A program made the position numbers and the translations under genes. Source: Trinickia sp. Y13 (lineage in GTDB: Bacteria > Pseudomonadota > Gammaproteobacteria > Burkholderiales > Burkholderiaceae). Taken from it: 64,000 nucleotides of DNA. Below are positions 8,180 through 17,575 of the stretch, piece after piece. The DNA is taken from contig NZ_JAKWFK010000002.1 in the NCBI RefSeq assembly GCF_029522115.1, positions 186,001-250,000 of the forward strand, written 5' to 3'. Position 1 is the stretch's first letter. Each line of letters begins with the position of its first letter. Below the pieces are notes generated by a model. It was not told the DNA's origin and searched no databases. It worked only from the letters and a program-made list of their open reading frames with translations.

Positions 8180-8965
8180 ATGAGCCGAGACCCCCGCCTG
8201 AGCCTGAACGCCCGTCAACAAGAATTGCTCGATTGGGTGCAGCGCGACGGCTTCGTGACGGTCGACGATCTAGCCTCCCACTTCGCCGTCACGCCGCAGA
8301 CCATCCGGCGCGACGTCAACTGGCTGGCCGACATGAACCTGCTGCGTCGCTATCACGGCGGCGCGAGCCTGCCGACCAGTTCGGAGAACGTCTCGTACAC
8401 GGCGCGCCAACGCATGTTCCACGACGAAAAACGGCGCATCGCGGCCCTCGTCGCCACACACATTCCGGATCAAGCGTCGCTCTTCATCAATCTGGGCACG
8501 ACCACCGAGGAAGTCGCGCGGGCGCTCAACCGCCACCGGGGGCTGCGCGTCGTCACGAACAATCTGAACGTGGCCAATATGATGAGCGGCTACCCCGAGT
8601 GCGAACTGCTGGTGACGGGCGGCATCGTGCGCCCCTGGGACAAGGGAATCGTCGGCGAATTGGCGATCGATTTCATCCGCCAGTTCAAGGTCGATTTCGC
8701 GATCATCGGCACGTCGAGCATCGAAGCCGATGGCACGCTGCGCGATTTCGATACGCGCGAAGTGCGCGTATCGGAGGCCATCATCGAGCATGCTCGAACG
8801 GTCTTTCTCGCTGCGGATCATTCTAAATTCGGTCGTCCTGCGCTCGTGCGCCAGGGGCATCTGAGCCAGATCGATGCGCTGTTCACCGATCGGGACACGC
8901 CCCCGGAGATGGCCGAGACGCTCGCCGCCGCCGGCACGCAGGTCTACGTGGCGCCTGCCGTCTGA
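8180..8965 (+). CDS. glpR: DeoR-family glycerol-3-phosphate regulon repressor GlpR
   Basis: The product is 261 aa, the normal size for DeoR regulators. The N-terminal winged helix-turn-helix reads RQQELLDWVQRDGFVTVDDL followed by SHFAVTPQTIRRDVNWL, the classic DeoR signature, and the C-terminal DeoRC sugar-phosphate sensor includes INLGTTTEEVARAL, TNNLNVANMM and FLAADHSKFGRPA. The open frame extends much further upstream, but the ATG at 8180 is chosen because homology to the family begins there. Linkage to glpD, glpK and glpF supports GlpR rather than another DeoR member. It probably represses those genes until glycerol-3-phosphate binds; a candidate operator is annotated upstream of glpD. 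Confidence 0.9.
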   Translation: MSRDPRLSLNARQQELLDWVQRDGFVTVDDLASHFAVTPQTIRRDVNWLADMNLLRRYHGGASLPTSSENVSYTARQRMFHDEKRRIAALVATHIPDQASLFINLGTTTEEVARALNRHRGLRVVTNNLNVANMMSGYPECELLVTGGIVRPWDKGIVGELAIDFIRQFKVDFAIIGTSSIEADGTLRDFDTREVRVSEAIIEHARTVFLAADHSKFGRPALVRQGHLSQIDALFTDRDTPPEMAETLAAAGTQVYVAPAV

Positions 8966-9130
8966 GCCGTGGCGCGCGTTATTCCATGCTGCAGCGCACG
9001 CTAAAGTTCAAGTCGATTCTCGAAATTGGCGCGACAAGCGAACCGCTTCTTGTGCTCGCGCTTGTCAAAGGGAAAATTTTCAGGGAACGGTTTGGATAAG
9101 AACGAGCGCTTGACTACACTCCAGTTCCCG

Positions 9131-9142
9131 ACGCACGTGCGT
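9131..9142. promoter_or_regulatory. Perfect 12-bp palindrome ahead of a small gene
   Basis: ACGCACGTGCGT is a perfect palindrome about 107 bp upstream of the small gene at 9249, with a TTGACT hexamer about 20 bp before it (9110-9115) that could be a -35 box. No good -10 follows at the right distance. The 283-bp gap from 8966 to 9248 holds nothing else I can name apart from a short AT-rich palindrome GAAAATTTTC near 9072. Confidence 0.25.
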
Positions 9143-9248
9143 AGGAGCGCGTGCCGAGGCGATCGCTTTCCTACTCCCGATAGATCGAGCGCACGGCGGC
9201 AGTGGAACATCGTCCGCCGAGGCAATCCGATTGCCCATGGAGAGAACA

Positions 9249-9446
9249 ATGCTGAGTCCGCATGAATTCGCCACGTTGCTACTCGTCAAGGACGCTCCCA
9301 ATCAAGTCGATATGGATCGCGAAGAACTCGACGCCCTGCTCGAACAACAACTCGTGCGGCTCGAAAGCCTCGGTTCGGGGCATCAACAATGGCGCTTGAC
9401 CGAGTCGGGCGACTCAGCCATTCGCGCCATCAAACGCTTTTCCTAG
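9249..9446 (+). CDS. Small conserved-looking hypothetical protein (65 aa)
   Basis: The start at 9249 is chosen because GGAGAG sits four bases before it; in-frame TTG (9231) and ATG (9237) starts would add six or four residues but lack this spacing. The protein MLSPHEFATLLLVKDAPNQV has a helix-rich N-terminus, an acidic stretch (DREELDALLEQQLV) and a C-terminal half resembling the wing of a small winged-helix fold (LGSGHQQWRLTESGDSAIRAI). The phrase W-R-L-T-E-S-G is typical of DNA-binding winged helices, but the recognition helix is not obvious. Function unknown. It is co-directional with glpR, 283 bp downstream. Confidence 0.6.
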   Translation: MLSPHEFATLLLVKDAPNQVDMDREELDALLEQQLVRLESLGSGHQQWRLTESGDSAIRAIKRFS

Positions 9447-9517
9447 CGCTCTCTCGTTGCGGCACCGGCTGGCGGCATCTGCCGCCCGCATGGCTGCGCC
9501 CTCGCGTCTGACTGAAG

Positions 9518-9907
9518 TCACCCTCCTCGCAAGGTCGGGTCGACCTGCGCGCGCCAATCGATGGCTCTCACCCGTTGAGCGTTGAAGTACTGCACCCACG
9601 CGCGCTGCGCGTCGGCCCCGCCGCCTGCGCGCAGGCGGTAATGCTCGGCGATGCCTGCTTCGAACGCACAATAGTCGCTCTGCGCTAGCTTCCCGTGGCG
9701 ATAGGCCACGTAGGCGTCGAACAGCGTCGCGTAGACGGACTGCGCGTCGGCGCCGTAATCGATCTGCGCGCCGCACATCGTCTGCAACGCAGCGAACCGC
9801 GACGCTCCCGCCGCTCCGCTGAGTTCCGGCATAACGGTACAACCGGCCAGCAGCACCGCACCCGCCGCCAGCGTCGCCGCGCTCCAACCCGCTGTCGATC
9901 CACGCAT
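9518..9907 (-). CDS. Small putative lipoprotein
   Basis: The product is 129 aa. The N-terminus has a positively charged start, a hydrophobic run and a lipobox LLAG-C at about residues 19-23, so it should be exported, lipidated on Cys23 and retained in an envelope membrane. The mature part has two Cys residues (TMCGAQ, DYCAFE) and no domain I recognise. It lies convergent with the small gene at 9249 and divergent from glpD with a 215-bp gap. No functional link to glycerol metabolism is evident. Confidence 0.75.
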   Translation of the reverse strand: MRGSTAGWSAATLAAGAVLLAGCTVMPELSGAAGASRFAALQTMCGAQIDYGADAQSVYATLFDAYVAYRHGKLAQSDYCAFEAGIAEHYRLRAGGGADAQRAWVQYFNAQRVRAIDWRAQVDPTLRGG

Positions 9908-10030
9908 CGCCCACCTCGTCCTCGTTTTGGAAGATGGTAGCCGATGCAGCCCCCCGGTTGACCAACATCGCTTTGTCCCTTCCCCCTTACACGCATCGTT
10001 CGAATCCGAACCCTAAACGCGCACTTTACT

Positions 10031-10083
10031 TTTTCGAAAATGTTCATTAAATTTCGCAAACGAACATTGATAGGTTCGTTTTA
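10031..10083. promoter_or_regulatory. Candidate GlpR operator region upstream of glpD
   Basis: Three elements built from TTCG/CGAA half-sites cluster here: the perfect palindrome TTTTCGAAAA (10031-10040), the inverted arms AATGTTC (10039-10045) and GAACATT (10062-10068) separated by 16 bp, and a further GGTTCGTTTTA (10073-10083). GlpR operators in proteobacteria are built from TTCG and CGAA-containing half-sites such as TGTTCG/CGAACA, so this is a good candidate for the repressor encoded at 8180. The region is strikingly AT-rich for this genome and also probably contains the glpD promoter. Confidence 0.5.
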
Positions 10084-10122
10084 TTCAGACGATAGTCGCA
10101 GGCATTAGAGGGGACAGAGCAA

Positions 10123-11676
10123 GTGACGCAAGGCAGCCGGTACGATCTGCTCGTCGTGGGTGGCGGGATCAATGGGGCGGGCATCGCGCGCGACGCCGCG
10201 GGGCGCGGCTTGTCGGTGCTGCTCGTGGAGCAGGACGATTTGGCGTCGCATACCTCCTCCTCGAGCACCAAGTTGATCCATGGCGGGCTTCGCTATCTCG
10301 AGTACAAGGAGTTCGGCCTCGTGCGCAAAGCGCTGCAGGAGCGCGAGACACTGCTGCGCGCAGCCCCGCACATCATCTGGCCGTTGCGCTTCGTCATGCC
10401 TCACATGCCTAATCTGCGGCCCGCATGGCTCATCCGCGCGGGGCTCTTCCTATACGATCATTTGGCGCGGCGGGAACTGTTGCCCGGCTCGCGCGGCATC
10501 GATATGCGGCGTCACCCGGCCGGCGCGCCGCTCGTCGATTCCATCGCGCGCGGCTTCGTCTACTCGGACGGCTGGGTCGACGACGCGCGCCTCGTCGTGC
10601 TCAACGCACTCGATGCGCGCGAGCGCGGCGCCACGGTGCTCACTCGCACGAAACTCGTCGGCGCGGTGCGCGCGGGCGGCGAATGGCATGCGCAACTGCG
10701 GCGCGCGGACGGCTCGCGGCTCGATGTCCGCGCCGGTGCGATCGCCAACGCGGCCGGGCCCTGGGTGGGCCAACTCCTGCACGACGCGCTCGGTCGCGGC
10801 GCGCACCACAGCGTCCGGCTCGTCAAAGGCAGCCATATCGTGACGCGGCGCCTGTTCGATCACGATCATGCCTACATCTTTCAGAACCCGGACAAGCGAA
10901 TCATCTTCGCCATCCCATACGAGCGCGACTTCACCCTGATCGGCACGACCGATGTCGAATATCACGGCGATCCGGCGCAGGTGGCCATCACCGAGGACGA
11001 AACGCGCTACCTGTGCGAATCGATCAACCGCTACTTCAAACGCAAGATCGCGCCGAGCGATGTCTGCTGGACCTATTCGGGCGTGCGTCCGCTGCTCGAA
11101 GAAGAAGGCGCCGACAACCCTTCGGCCGTCACCCGCGATTACCGGCTCGAACTCGACGCGAATGCGAGCGAGGCGCCTTTGCTGTCGGTCTTCGGCGGCA
11201 AGATCACGACGTTCCGCAAGCTGGCCGAAGAAGCCGTCGACCAGTTGGCGACCGTCGCACCGATCGCCAAGGGCGCATGGACGGCAGGCGTGCCGCTGCC
11301 CGGCGGCGATATCGCCCAAGCGAAGTTCGAGCCTTTCGCCGCAGCGTTCGCAAACGAACATCCATGGCTGCCGGCCGAGCTGGCCAGGCGCTATGCCCGC
11401 GCTTACGGTACGCGCGCTCGCACGCTCGTCGGCACGGCCAAAGCGCTGTCCGAGCTCGGGCGTGAATTCGCGCCGGGGCTGTTCGAGCAAGAGCTGCGCT
11501 ATTTGCACGATGTCGAATGGGCGCGCTGCGCCGAAGACGTCCTCTGGCGCCGCTCCAAGCTTGGGCTGCATCTGCCCGCCGGCACGGCGCAACACGTGAC
11601 GGGCGAGGTGGACGCTTGGTTCGCCCTCGCCCCCGCGCCGGACGCCCCGCACGCTCGATCCGCCTTGGCAGGTTGA
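10123..11676 (+). CDS. glpD: Aerobic glycerol-3-phosphate dehydrogenase GlpD
   Basis: The product is 517 aa, close to E. coli GlpD (501). It starts at GTG 10123, preceded by a GAGGGGAC ribosome-binding site. It is a membrane-associated flavoenzyme that oxidises sn-glycerol-3-phosphate to dihydroxyacetone phosphate and feeds electrons to ubiquinone. The N-terminal FAD-binding motif is LLVVGGGINGAGIARDAAGRG (residues 9-29), followed by TSSSSTKLIHGGLRYLEYKEF and GTTDVEYHGDP; the C-terminal domain contains FGGKITTFRKLAEEAVD. It is the first gene of the glp catabolic set and lies 198 bp before glpK, with an A-rich low-complexity stretch (about 11750-11790) in between. Confidence 0.97.
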   Translation: MTQGSRYDLLVVGGGINGAGIARDAAGRGLSVLLVEQDDLASHTSSSSTKLIHGGLRYLEYKEFGLVRKALQERETLLRAAPHIIWPLRFVMPHMPNLRPAWLIRAGLFLYDHLARRELLPGSRGIDMRRHPAGAPLVDSIARGFVYSDGWVDDARLVVLNALDARERGATVLTRTKLVGAVRAGGEWHAQLRRADGSRLDVRAGAIANAAGPWVGQLLHDALGRGAHHSVRLVKGSHIVTRRLFDHDHAYIFQNPDKRIIFAIPYERDFTLIGTTDVEYHGDPAQVAITEDETRYLCESINRYFKRKIAPSDVCWTYSGVRPLLEEEGADNPSAVTRDYRLELDANASEAPLLSVFGGKITTFRKLAEEAVDQLATVAPIAKGAWTAGVPLPGGDIAQAKFEPFAAAFANEHPWLPAELARRYARAYGTRARTLVGTAKALSELGREFAPGLFEQELRYLHDVEWARCAEDVLWRRSKLGLHLPAGTAQHVTGEVDAWFALAPAPDAPHARSALAG

Positions 11677-11874
11677 CGCGCGGCGCCCCTTGTCGAAAGC
11701 GCCCGAAGCAGGCCGCGCAGGCAAGAGCCGGGCGGCAGTCGAGAGGCGAAAATCGAAAAGCAAAAAAAGCCAAAAGCCAAAACAGCAAAGCAGCACCAGC
11801 AGGACCAGCCGTAGTTAGCAGCCCCGCGCGCCCGATCCGCGCGGCACGTCAAGACAACACATGGAGAAGAGACA

Positions 11875-13380
11875 ATGCAGGATCAATACATCCTTGCGCT
11901 GGACCAAGGCACCACGAGTTCGCGGGCGATGCTGTTCGATCGCAAGGGCAACATCGTCTCGGTCGCACAAAAGGAATTTCGGCAGATCTACCCGCAACCG
12001 GGCTGGGTCGAGCACGACCCGCAAGAGATCTGGTCGACGCAGGCCGGTGTCGCGGCCGAAGCCGTGACGCGCGCGGGCGTGAACGGCACGTCGATCGCCG
12101 CCATCGGCATCACGAATCAGCGCGAAACCACGATCGTCTGGGATCGCGAGACCGGCCAGCCGATCTACAACGCGATCGTCTGGCAAGACCGCCGCACCGC
12201 CGGGCTGTGCGACACGCTCAAGGCGCAAGGCCTGGAAGCGAAAGTGCGCGCGAAGACGGGGCTGCCGATCGATGCGTATTTTTCCGCGACGAAGATCCGC
12301 TGGATTCTCGACAACGTCGAGGGCGCGCGCGAGAAGGCCAAGCAGGGCAAGCTCGCGTTCGGCACCGTGGATAGCTGGCTCGTGTGGAACTTCACGAAGC
12401 ATCAACTGCACATCACCGACGTGACGAACGCATCGCGCACGATGCTGTTCAACATTCATACGATGCAGTGGGACAACGATTTGCTCGAGGCGCTCGACAT
12501 CCCGCGCAGCATGCTCCCGGAAGTGCGCGCGTCGTCGGAAATCTATGGCAATACCGTGACCACCGTGTTCGCGTCGAAGATCCCGATCGCCGGCATCGCG
12601 GGCGATCAGCACGCGGCGCTGTTCGGCCAAATGTGCACGAAGTCGGGCATGGTCAAGAACACCTACGGCACCGGTTGCTTCCTCGTCATGAACACCGGGG
12701 AAAAACCGATCGAGTCGAAGAACAACCTCGTGACGACGATCGCTTGGAAGATCGGCGATGAAGTCAATTACGCGCTCGAAGGCAGCATCTTCATCGCGGG
12801 CGCCGTCGTGCAATGGCTGCGCGATGGACTGGGCATCATCAAGAGCGCGGCCGAAATCGAAGCGTTGGCCGGCAGCGTCGCGCATTGCGACGGCGTCTAT
12901 CTCGTGCCCGCGTTCGCCGGGTTGGGGGCGCCGCACTGGAACCCGCGCGCCCGCGGCACGCTCTTCGGCGTGACGCGCGGCACGACGAGCGCGCATATCG
13001 CACGCGCGGCGCTCGATTCGATCGCCTATCAATCGCTGGACGTGCTCAAGGCGATGGAAGCGGATTCGGGCATCAAGATCGGCGAGCTGCGCGTGGACGG
13101 CGGCGCCTGCGCCAACAATCTTTTGATGCAGTTCCAATCCGACTTGCTCGGAGTCGCAGCCGTGCGCCCGCGCGTGAGCGAAACGACCGCGCTCGGCGCC
13201 GCCTACCTGGCCGGCCTCGCCGTGGGCTATTGGAGCAATATCGGCGAACTCGAGAGCCAATGGCAACTCGATCGACGGTTTTCGCCGGCGATGCCGCAAG
13301 CCGACGTCGCCCAATGCATCGCGGGCTGGCAGCGCGCGATCAACGCAGCGAAAGCATGGGCCGACGCCGGCTCCGCTTGA
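11875..13380 (+). CDS. glpK: Glycerol kinase
   Basis: The product is 501 aa, the standard FGGY-family length. It phosphorylates glycerol to sn-glycerol-3-phosphate with ATP in the cytoplasm. The phosphate-binding loop [10 protein letters not shown] is at residues 10-19, the substrate region includes [16 protein letters not shown] and WQDRRT, and the C-terminal half has the kinase motifs [11 protein letters not shown] and [18 protein letters not shown] clear GGAGAAGAG ribosome-binding site precedes the ATG. It sits between glpD and glpF and is probably co-induced with them through GlpR. Confidence 0.98.
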   Translation: MQDQYILALDQGTTSSRAMLFDRKGNIVSVAQKEFRQIYPQPGWVEHDPQEIWSTQAGVAAEAVTRAGVNGTSIAAIGITNQRETTIVWDRETGQPIYNAIVWQDRRTAGLCDTLKAQGLEAKVRAKTGLPIDAYFSATKIRWILDNVEGAREKAKQGKLAFGTVDSWLVWNFTKHQLHITDVTNASRTMLFNIHTMQWDNDLLEALDIPRSMLPEVRASSEIYGNTVTTVFASKIPIAGIAGDQHAALFGQMCTKSGMVKNTYGTGCFLVMNTGEKPIESKNNLVTTIAWKIGDEVNYALEGSIFIAGAVVQWLRDGLGIIKSAAEIEALAGSVAHCDGVYLVPAFAGLGAPHWNPRARGTLFGVTRGTTSAHIARAALDSIAYQSLDVLKAMEADSGIKIGELRVDGGACANNLLMQFQSDLLGVAAVRPRVSETTALGAAYLAGLAVGYWSNIGELESQWQLDRRFSPAMPQADVAQCIAGWQRAINAAKAWADAGSA

Positions 13381-13500
13381 TGCCGAGCGCCGCTCGATCC
13401 TCCGCGTGCATGCCCACGAGCCCGGCCAGCCGTGCATGCGCGCATTTGCGCCATTCAATCAACCAACACATTCAACGATAGCCATTCCGGAGACAACACC

Positions 13501-14208
13501 ATGTCGCCTTTAATCGCAGAATTTCTCGGCACGGCGCTGCTCGTGCTGCTCGGCAACGGCGCCGTCGCCAACGTATTGCTCGCACGCACCAAGGGCAAGG
13601 GCGCCGATCTGATCGTCATCGTCTGGGGTTGGGCCATGGCCGTGTTCGTCGCCGTCTACGTGACGGCTTCGTTCAGCGGCGCGCATCTGAACCCGGTCGT
13701 CACCGTCAGCCTCGCGCTGGCCGGCAAATTCGCCTGGAGCAAAGTGGCCGGCTACGTGGCGGCGCAAATGCTCGGCGGCATGGCGGGGGCGTTCCTCGTC
13801 TGGCTCGCTTACCGCCAGCATTTTTCGACGACGGAAGACGCCGATATCAAGCTCGCCTGCTTCTGCACGGCGCCGGCGATCCGCAGCGTGCCGCACAACG
13901 TCCTCACGGAGATGATCTGCACGTTCGTGCTGATTCTGGGCGTGCTCTATCTCGCCTCGCCTCAAGTGGGCCTGGGCGCGCTCGACGCACTGCCCGTCGG
14001 CCTGCTCGTGCTCGGCATCGGCATCTCGCTGGGCGGACCGACCGGCTATGCGATGAGTCCCGCGCGCGATCTCGCGCCGCGCTTGATGCACGCGCTTCTG
14101 CCGATTCCGGGCAAACGCGGCAGCGACTGGCGCTACGCCTGGGTGCCCGTGTTCGGCCCGCTGGCCGGCGGCGCCATGGCGTCGTGGGTGTACGTCCACG
14201 CCCACTGA
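13501..14208 (+). CDS. glpF: Glycerol uptake facilitator (aquaglyceroporin)
   Basis: The product is 235 aa with six predicted membrane spans, shorter than E. coli GlpF (281). It starts at 13501 with GGAGAC spaced eight bases before. The protein should let glycerol diffuse through the inner membrane, where GlpK traps it. Both pore NPA motifs are altered: the first reads NPV (64-66, in [10 protein letters not shown]) and the second SPA (186-188, in [13 protein letters not shown]). The conserved Arg of the selectivity filter (R189) is retained. The context leaves little doubt about the glycerol role; the effect of the changed motifs on selectivity is not known. Confidence 0.93.
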   Translation: MSPLIAEFLGTALLVLLGNGAVANVLLARTKGKGADLIVIVWGWAMAVFVAVYVTASFSGAHLNPVVTVSLALAGKFAWSKVAGYVAAQMLGGMAGAFLVWLAYRQHFSTTEDADIKLACFCTAPAIRSVPHNVLTEMICTFVLILGVLYLASPQVGLGALDALPVGLLVLGIGISLGGPTGYAMSPARDLAPRLMHALLPIPGKRGSDWRYAWVPVFGPLAGGAMASWVYVHAH

Positions 14209-14401
14209 GAGCGGCACGGGCGCGGCCACATGCCGCGCGGTGCGAGAGGGCGCTTGGGCCTATGACCGGACGCCCATACCCGCGGAAAAACGAACCGAAG
14301 AAGCAGAGCGCACGCGCGCCAATGTCCGTATCATTGGCGTCTTACTACACGACAATGTGCGCGACGGGGTTGGACCGGCACCGAGCGTGCGCCTCTTCTT
14401 C

Positions 14402-15088
14402 ATGTTCGACCATCTGATCTGCGACTGCGACGGGGTGCTCGTCGACAGTGAAGTGATAGCCGAGCGCACGCTGCTGCGCGCGTTGTCGGCCGAGTTTCCG
14501 GGCATCGACTTTCACGCTGTCGCCCATCTGGCTTTCGGTCAGCGCACATCCCTCTTTCTCGCCGGTCTCGAAGCGCGCTTTCGCATCGAGATTCCCTCGG
14601 GCTTTCTCGCTACCGTGGAGCAAGAGATCGACGCCGAACTCAAGCGCACGCTGGCGCCCGTCGCCGGCGTACATGATGCGCTCACGCAAGTGACGCTGCC
14701 CGCGGCGGTTGTCTCTAACAGCCGCCTCACGCGAATCGCGGCGTCGCTCGAGCGCGTCGGGCTCACCGATCTATTCGGCCCGCGCGTGTTCAGCGCCGAG
14801 CAGGTGGAGCGGCCCAAGCCTCACCCGGACGTCTATCTGCATGCCGCACGCGAACTGGGCGTCGAGCCGGCGCGCTGTCTCGTGGTCGAAGACAGCATCA
14901 CGGGCTTGACCGCCGCCCGCGCCGCCGGAATGAAGACGATCGCGTTCGTCGGTGCGAGCCATGTGCCCAAAGGCTATGCGCAAGTGCTAGGCAACTTGGG
15001 CGTGACGCGCATCGTCGAACGCATGGAGCAACTGCCAGCGCTCATCGCCGCCGGCCTGCGCGGCGAATTCGCGCAATTGCAGTCTTAG
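14402..15088 (+). CDS. HAD-superfamily (subfamily IA) phosphatase
   Basis: The product is 228 aa. Motif I is [11 protein letters not shown] with the nucleophilic Asp and the DxD pair, motif II VVSNSR, motif III near the [11 protein letters not shown] lysine, and motif [20 protein letters not shown] helical cap lies between motifs I and II, as in phosphoglycolate phosphatase and beta-phosphoglucomutase relatives. The start ATG at 14402 places motif I at the usual position; the frame is open further upstream, but that part has no homology. It follows the glp genes after a 193-bp gap. A sugar or glycerol phosphate substrate would fit, but the sequence alone cannot specify it. Confidence 0.85.
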   Translation: MFDHLICDCDGVLVDSEVIAERTLLRALSAEFPGIDFHAVAHLAFGQRTSLFLAGLEARFRIEIPSGFLATVEQEIDAELKRTLAPVAGVHDALTQVTLPAAVVSNSRLTRIAASLERVGLTDLFGPRVFSAEQVERPKPHPDVYLHAARELGVEPARCLVVEDSITGLTAARAAGMKTIAFVGASHVPKGYAQVLGNLGVTRIVERMEQLPALIAAGLRGEFAQLQS

Positions 15089-15139
15089 GGCCGGCTCACG
15101 GCAACAACGGGTTTGCGAACGGGCCAGCAGCGGCGCGCG

Positions 15140-15853
15140 TCAGGCGTCGTTCGCGCAGCATTCGCGCTCCCCAGCCACAGCGGCAGCGGCAGCCAAGCCG
15201 CGCCGGAACGCCACGAGTTCCTCGATCGTCAGCATCGGCAAGCCGTGTTTGACGGCGAAGCGTTCGACATCGGCGCCGCGCGTCATCGTGCCGTCTTCGT
15301 TCATCAGTTCGCACAGCACGCCCGCCGGCACGAGCCCGGCGAGAATCGCCAGGTCGACCGTGCCCTCGGTGTGGCCACGGCGCGCCAGCACGCCGCCTGG
15401 CTGTGCGCGCAGCGGAAAGACGTGCCCGGGACGCACGATGTCGTGAGGCCGCGCGTGCGGCGCAATCGCGGCGCGAATCGTCGTCACTCGATCGGCGGCC
15501 GACACGCCCGTGCTGACGCCGTCGCGCGCTTCGATCGACACCGTGAACGCCGTGCCGTGACGGCTTTCGTTGTGCGCGACCATCGGCGCCAATTCGAGCG
15601 CGCGAATCTTCTCGTCGGGCAGGCACAAGCACACGATGCCGCTACATTCGCGGATCAATAACGCCATCGTCTCAACCGTCAGGCGGTCGGCCGCAACGAT
15701 GAGATCGGCCTCGTTCTCACGATCGTGATCGTCCTGCAAAACGACGGCGCGGCCTTCGCGCAATGCCTCGAGTGCGCGGGAGATCCGCGGCGGAATCGGG
15801 TGTGAGGGGAGAAACGGGACTTCGGCGAATGCCGTGGAAAACGGGAAAGACAT
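15140..15853 (-). CDS. ribB: 3,4-dihydroxy-2-butanone-4-phosphate synthase
   Basis: The product is 237 aa. It converts ribulose 5-phosphate to 3,4-dihydroxy-2-butanone 4-phosphate plus formate, the second precursor of riboflavin. The metal and substrate motif [12 protein letters not shown] is at about residues 41-52; [22 protein letters not shown] and the [12 protein letters not shown] motif follow. There is no GTP cyclohydrolase II domain, so this is a monofunctional RibB rather than RibBA. The C-terminus carries an Ala-rich tail. An FMN riboswitch lies 168 bp upstream on the same strand. Just before the start, the arms 15856-15861 and 15889-15894 (GAAACG/CGTTTC) bracket the GAGGAG ribosome-binding site, a possible local translation-control hairpin. 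Confidence 0.97.
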   Translation of the reverse strand: MSFPFSTAFAEVPFLPSHPIPPRISRALEALREGRAVVLQDDHDRENEADLIVAADRLTVETMALLIRECSGIVCLCLPDEKIRALELAPMVAHNESRHGTAFTVSIEARDGVSTGVSAADRVTTIRAAIAPHARPHDIVRPGHVFPLRAQPGGVLARRGHTEGTVDLAILAGLVPAGVLCELMNEDGTMTRGADVERFAVKHGLPMLTIEELVAFRRGLAAAAAVAGERECCANDA

Positions 15854-16021
15854 GTGAAACGCTCCTCGCGAGAGAAAAAAGCGAAAAACGTTTCAGGGCA
15901 TCGCAAACAGACGCGAGCATGCACGCACCCGTTCGGACTCATGCCTAGCCGGGTGCGGCCGAACCCAGGGCGACGCGTAACGCCTTCCCCAGCCTCGTGC
16001 AAAGAGCGGCACTGCTTGCGC

Positions 16022-16206
16022 ATCTTCTTCCATCCGGACTGTGACCGTCGGCTCTGGCATCGCACCAGATCTGCTGACCCCGCGCGAACTCGCCACGAAC
16101 CGTGGCCGCTCGATGCGGGCGCTCGCGGGCTTGCCGACGCTCGATGCACTTGCCGCGCACCGCCGCTGCCGACTTACCGCCGGTGGGGAATTTCGCCCCG
16201 CCCTGA
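16022..16206 (-). promoter_or_regulatory. FMN riboswitch (RFN element) controlling ribB
   Basis: On the minus strand the stretch opens with the RFN hallmark TCAGGGCGGGGCGAAATTCC, continues CACCGGCGGTAA, has AGCCCGCGAGCG in the middle, and closes with GCCGACGGTCACAGTCCGGA followed by TGGAAGAAGA. These are the conserved blocks of the FMN aptamer in the correct order. It lies upstream of ribB in the same orientation, so FMN should lower ribB expression. The 168-bp region to the start codon has no clear intrinsic terminator; a hairpin around the ribosome-binding site suggests translational control, which is inference. The rest of the 15854-16352 gap, upstream of the aptamer, would contain the promoter. 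Confidence 0.96.
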
Positions 16207-16352
16207 AGACGCACTCATTTAAGAACGCCGGCACCATGCCGGCCCGACGGAGCATACACGAGGCGCGGCCGCATCGCGCGCAAGCCCCTCGCCGTGTTAC
16301 GGGCAATCGGCCGCGGCAACACGCCGGGGCGGGCCACCGCCTTCCACGTTAC

Positions 16353-17534
16353 TCACGACACGCCCCGCGTTGCTGCGCGCGGTGCGCGTGCATCGCGCGC
16401 ATCGAGATATCCGGCGAGCAAGGTGACGGCCAGCGCCGCAACCGTCACCGCGACCGCCACCCACGGTAACGCGTCGAGCTTCGCGCCGTGCGTGAGCGCC
16501 AGGCCGCCGAGCCAGGCGCCCGCCGCATTGCCGACGTTGAACGCGCCGATATTCAACGTGGATGCCAGATGCGGCGCATGCCGTGCTTTTTCGACGACAC
16601 GCATCTGCAGCGGGGGGACGGTGGCGAACGCGGCGATCCCCCAAACGAACACCGTGACGGCGGCGGGCACGGCCGCGTGGCTCGTGTGCGCAAACACGGC
16701 CATCACGAGTGCTAGCAGGACGAGAATGCCCGCGAGCGAGGTCATCAGCGCGCGGTCGGCCAGCTTGCCCCCCACCACGTTGCCGACCGTCAAGCCCGCC
16801 CCGAACAGCACGAGAATCAACGTGACCGCGCGCGGCGAAAAGCCGCTCACCTGTTCGAGAATCGGCGCGATGTAGGTGAAGACGACGAACACGCCCCCGA
16901 AGCCGAGCACGGTCATGGCGAGCGCGAGCCATACTTGCGGCTCCTTGAGCACGCGCATCTCCCGCGCGAGGCCCACTGGCCCCGAATCGTGCCGATTCGG
17001 CAGCAGCGCCGTGATGCCGCCAAGCGAAAGCACGCCCAGGCCGGCCACGATCCAAAACGTCAGGCGCCACCCAAACGATTGACCGACGAACGTGCCGAAC
17101 GGTACGCCAAGGACATTGGCAAGCGTGAGTCCCGTGAACATCAGCGCGATCGCACTGGCCTGCTTCTCGCGGGCGACGAGCGACGCGGCGACGACGGCGC
17201 CGATGCCGAAGAACGAGCCATGGGCAAACGACGTGACGACGCGGGCGAGCATCAGCATTCGATAGTCCCCGGCGACGGCGCACAGCACGTTACCGGCGAT
17301 AAACACGAGCATCAGCGCTTGCAGCGCCGCCTTACGCGGCATCCTGCTCGTGAGGACCGCAAGCACGGGCGCGCCGGCGGCCACGCCGAGCGCGTAGCCG
17401 GAGACCAGCAAGCCGGCCGAGGGAATGGAAACGGACAAATCGCGCGCCACGTCGGGCAACAGCCCCATGATGACGAACTCGGTCGTGCCGATGGCGAAAG
17501 CGCTCAGCGCAAGCGCGAGCAGTGGGATAGGCAT
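16353..17534 (-). CDS. MFS transporter, DHA1 (AraJ/drug efflux-like) family
   Basis: The product is 393 aa with about twelve predicted membrane segments, starting at ATG 17534 with CGGAGA seven bases upstream; a longer open frame reaches 17588 but lacks that site. The N-terminus LALSAFAIGTTEFVIMGLLPDVA is typical of the AraJ/PbuE/YdhP-type DHA1 pumps, and GYALGVAAGAPVLAVLTSRMPRKAAL contains the loop 2-3 region of the MFS motif. It is likely a proton-driven exporter in the inner membrane; the substrate cannot be told. It is divergent from a LysR regulator, with 117 bp between the two starts containing inverted repeats, so that regulator probably controls it. Confidence 0.88.
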   Translation of the reverse strand: MPIPLLALALSAFAIGTTEFVIMGLLPDVARDLSVSIPSAGLLVSGYALGVAAGAPVLAVLTSRMPRKAALQALMLVFIAGNVLCAVAGDYRMLMLARVVTSFAHGSFFGIGAVVAASLVAREKQASAIALMFTGLTLANVLGVPFGTFVGQSFGWRLTFWIVAGLGVLSLGGITALLPNRHDSGPVGLAREMRVLKEPQVWLALAMTVLGFGGVFVVFTYIAPILEQVSGFSPRAVTLILVLFGAGLTVGNVVGGKLADRALMTSLAGILVLLALVMAVFAHTSHAAVPAAVTVFVWGIAAFATVPPLQMRVVEKARHAPHLASTLNIGAFNVGNAAGAWLGGLALTHGAKLDALPWVAVAVTVAALAVTLLAGYLDARDARAPRAATRGVS

Positions 17535-17575
17535 GTCGGTTCTCCGGCTATGAACGCAAGGTGACGTGAGCCGGT

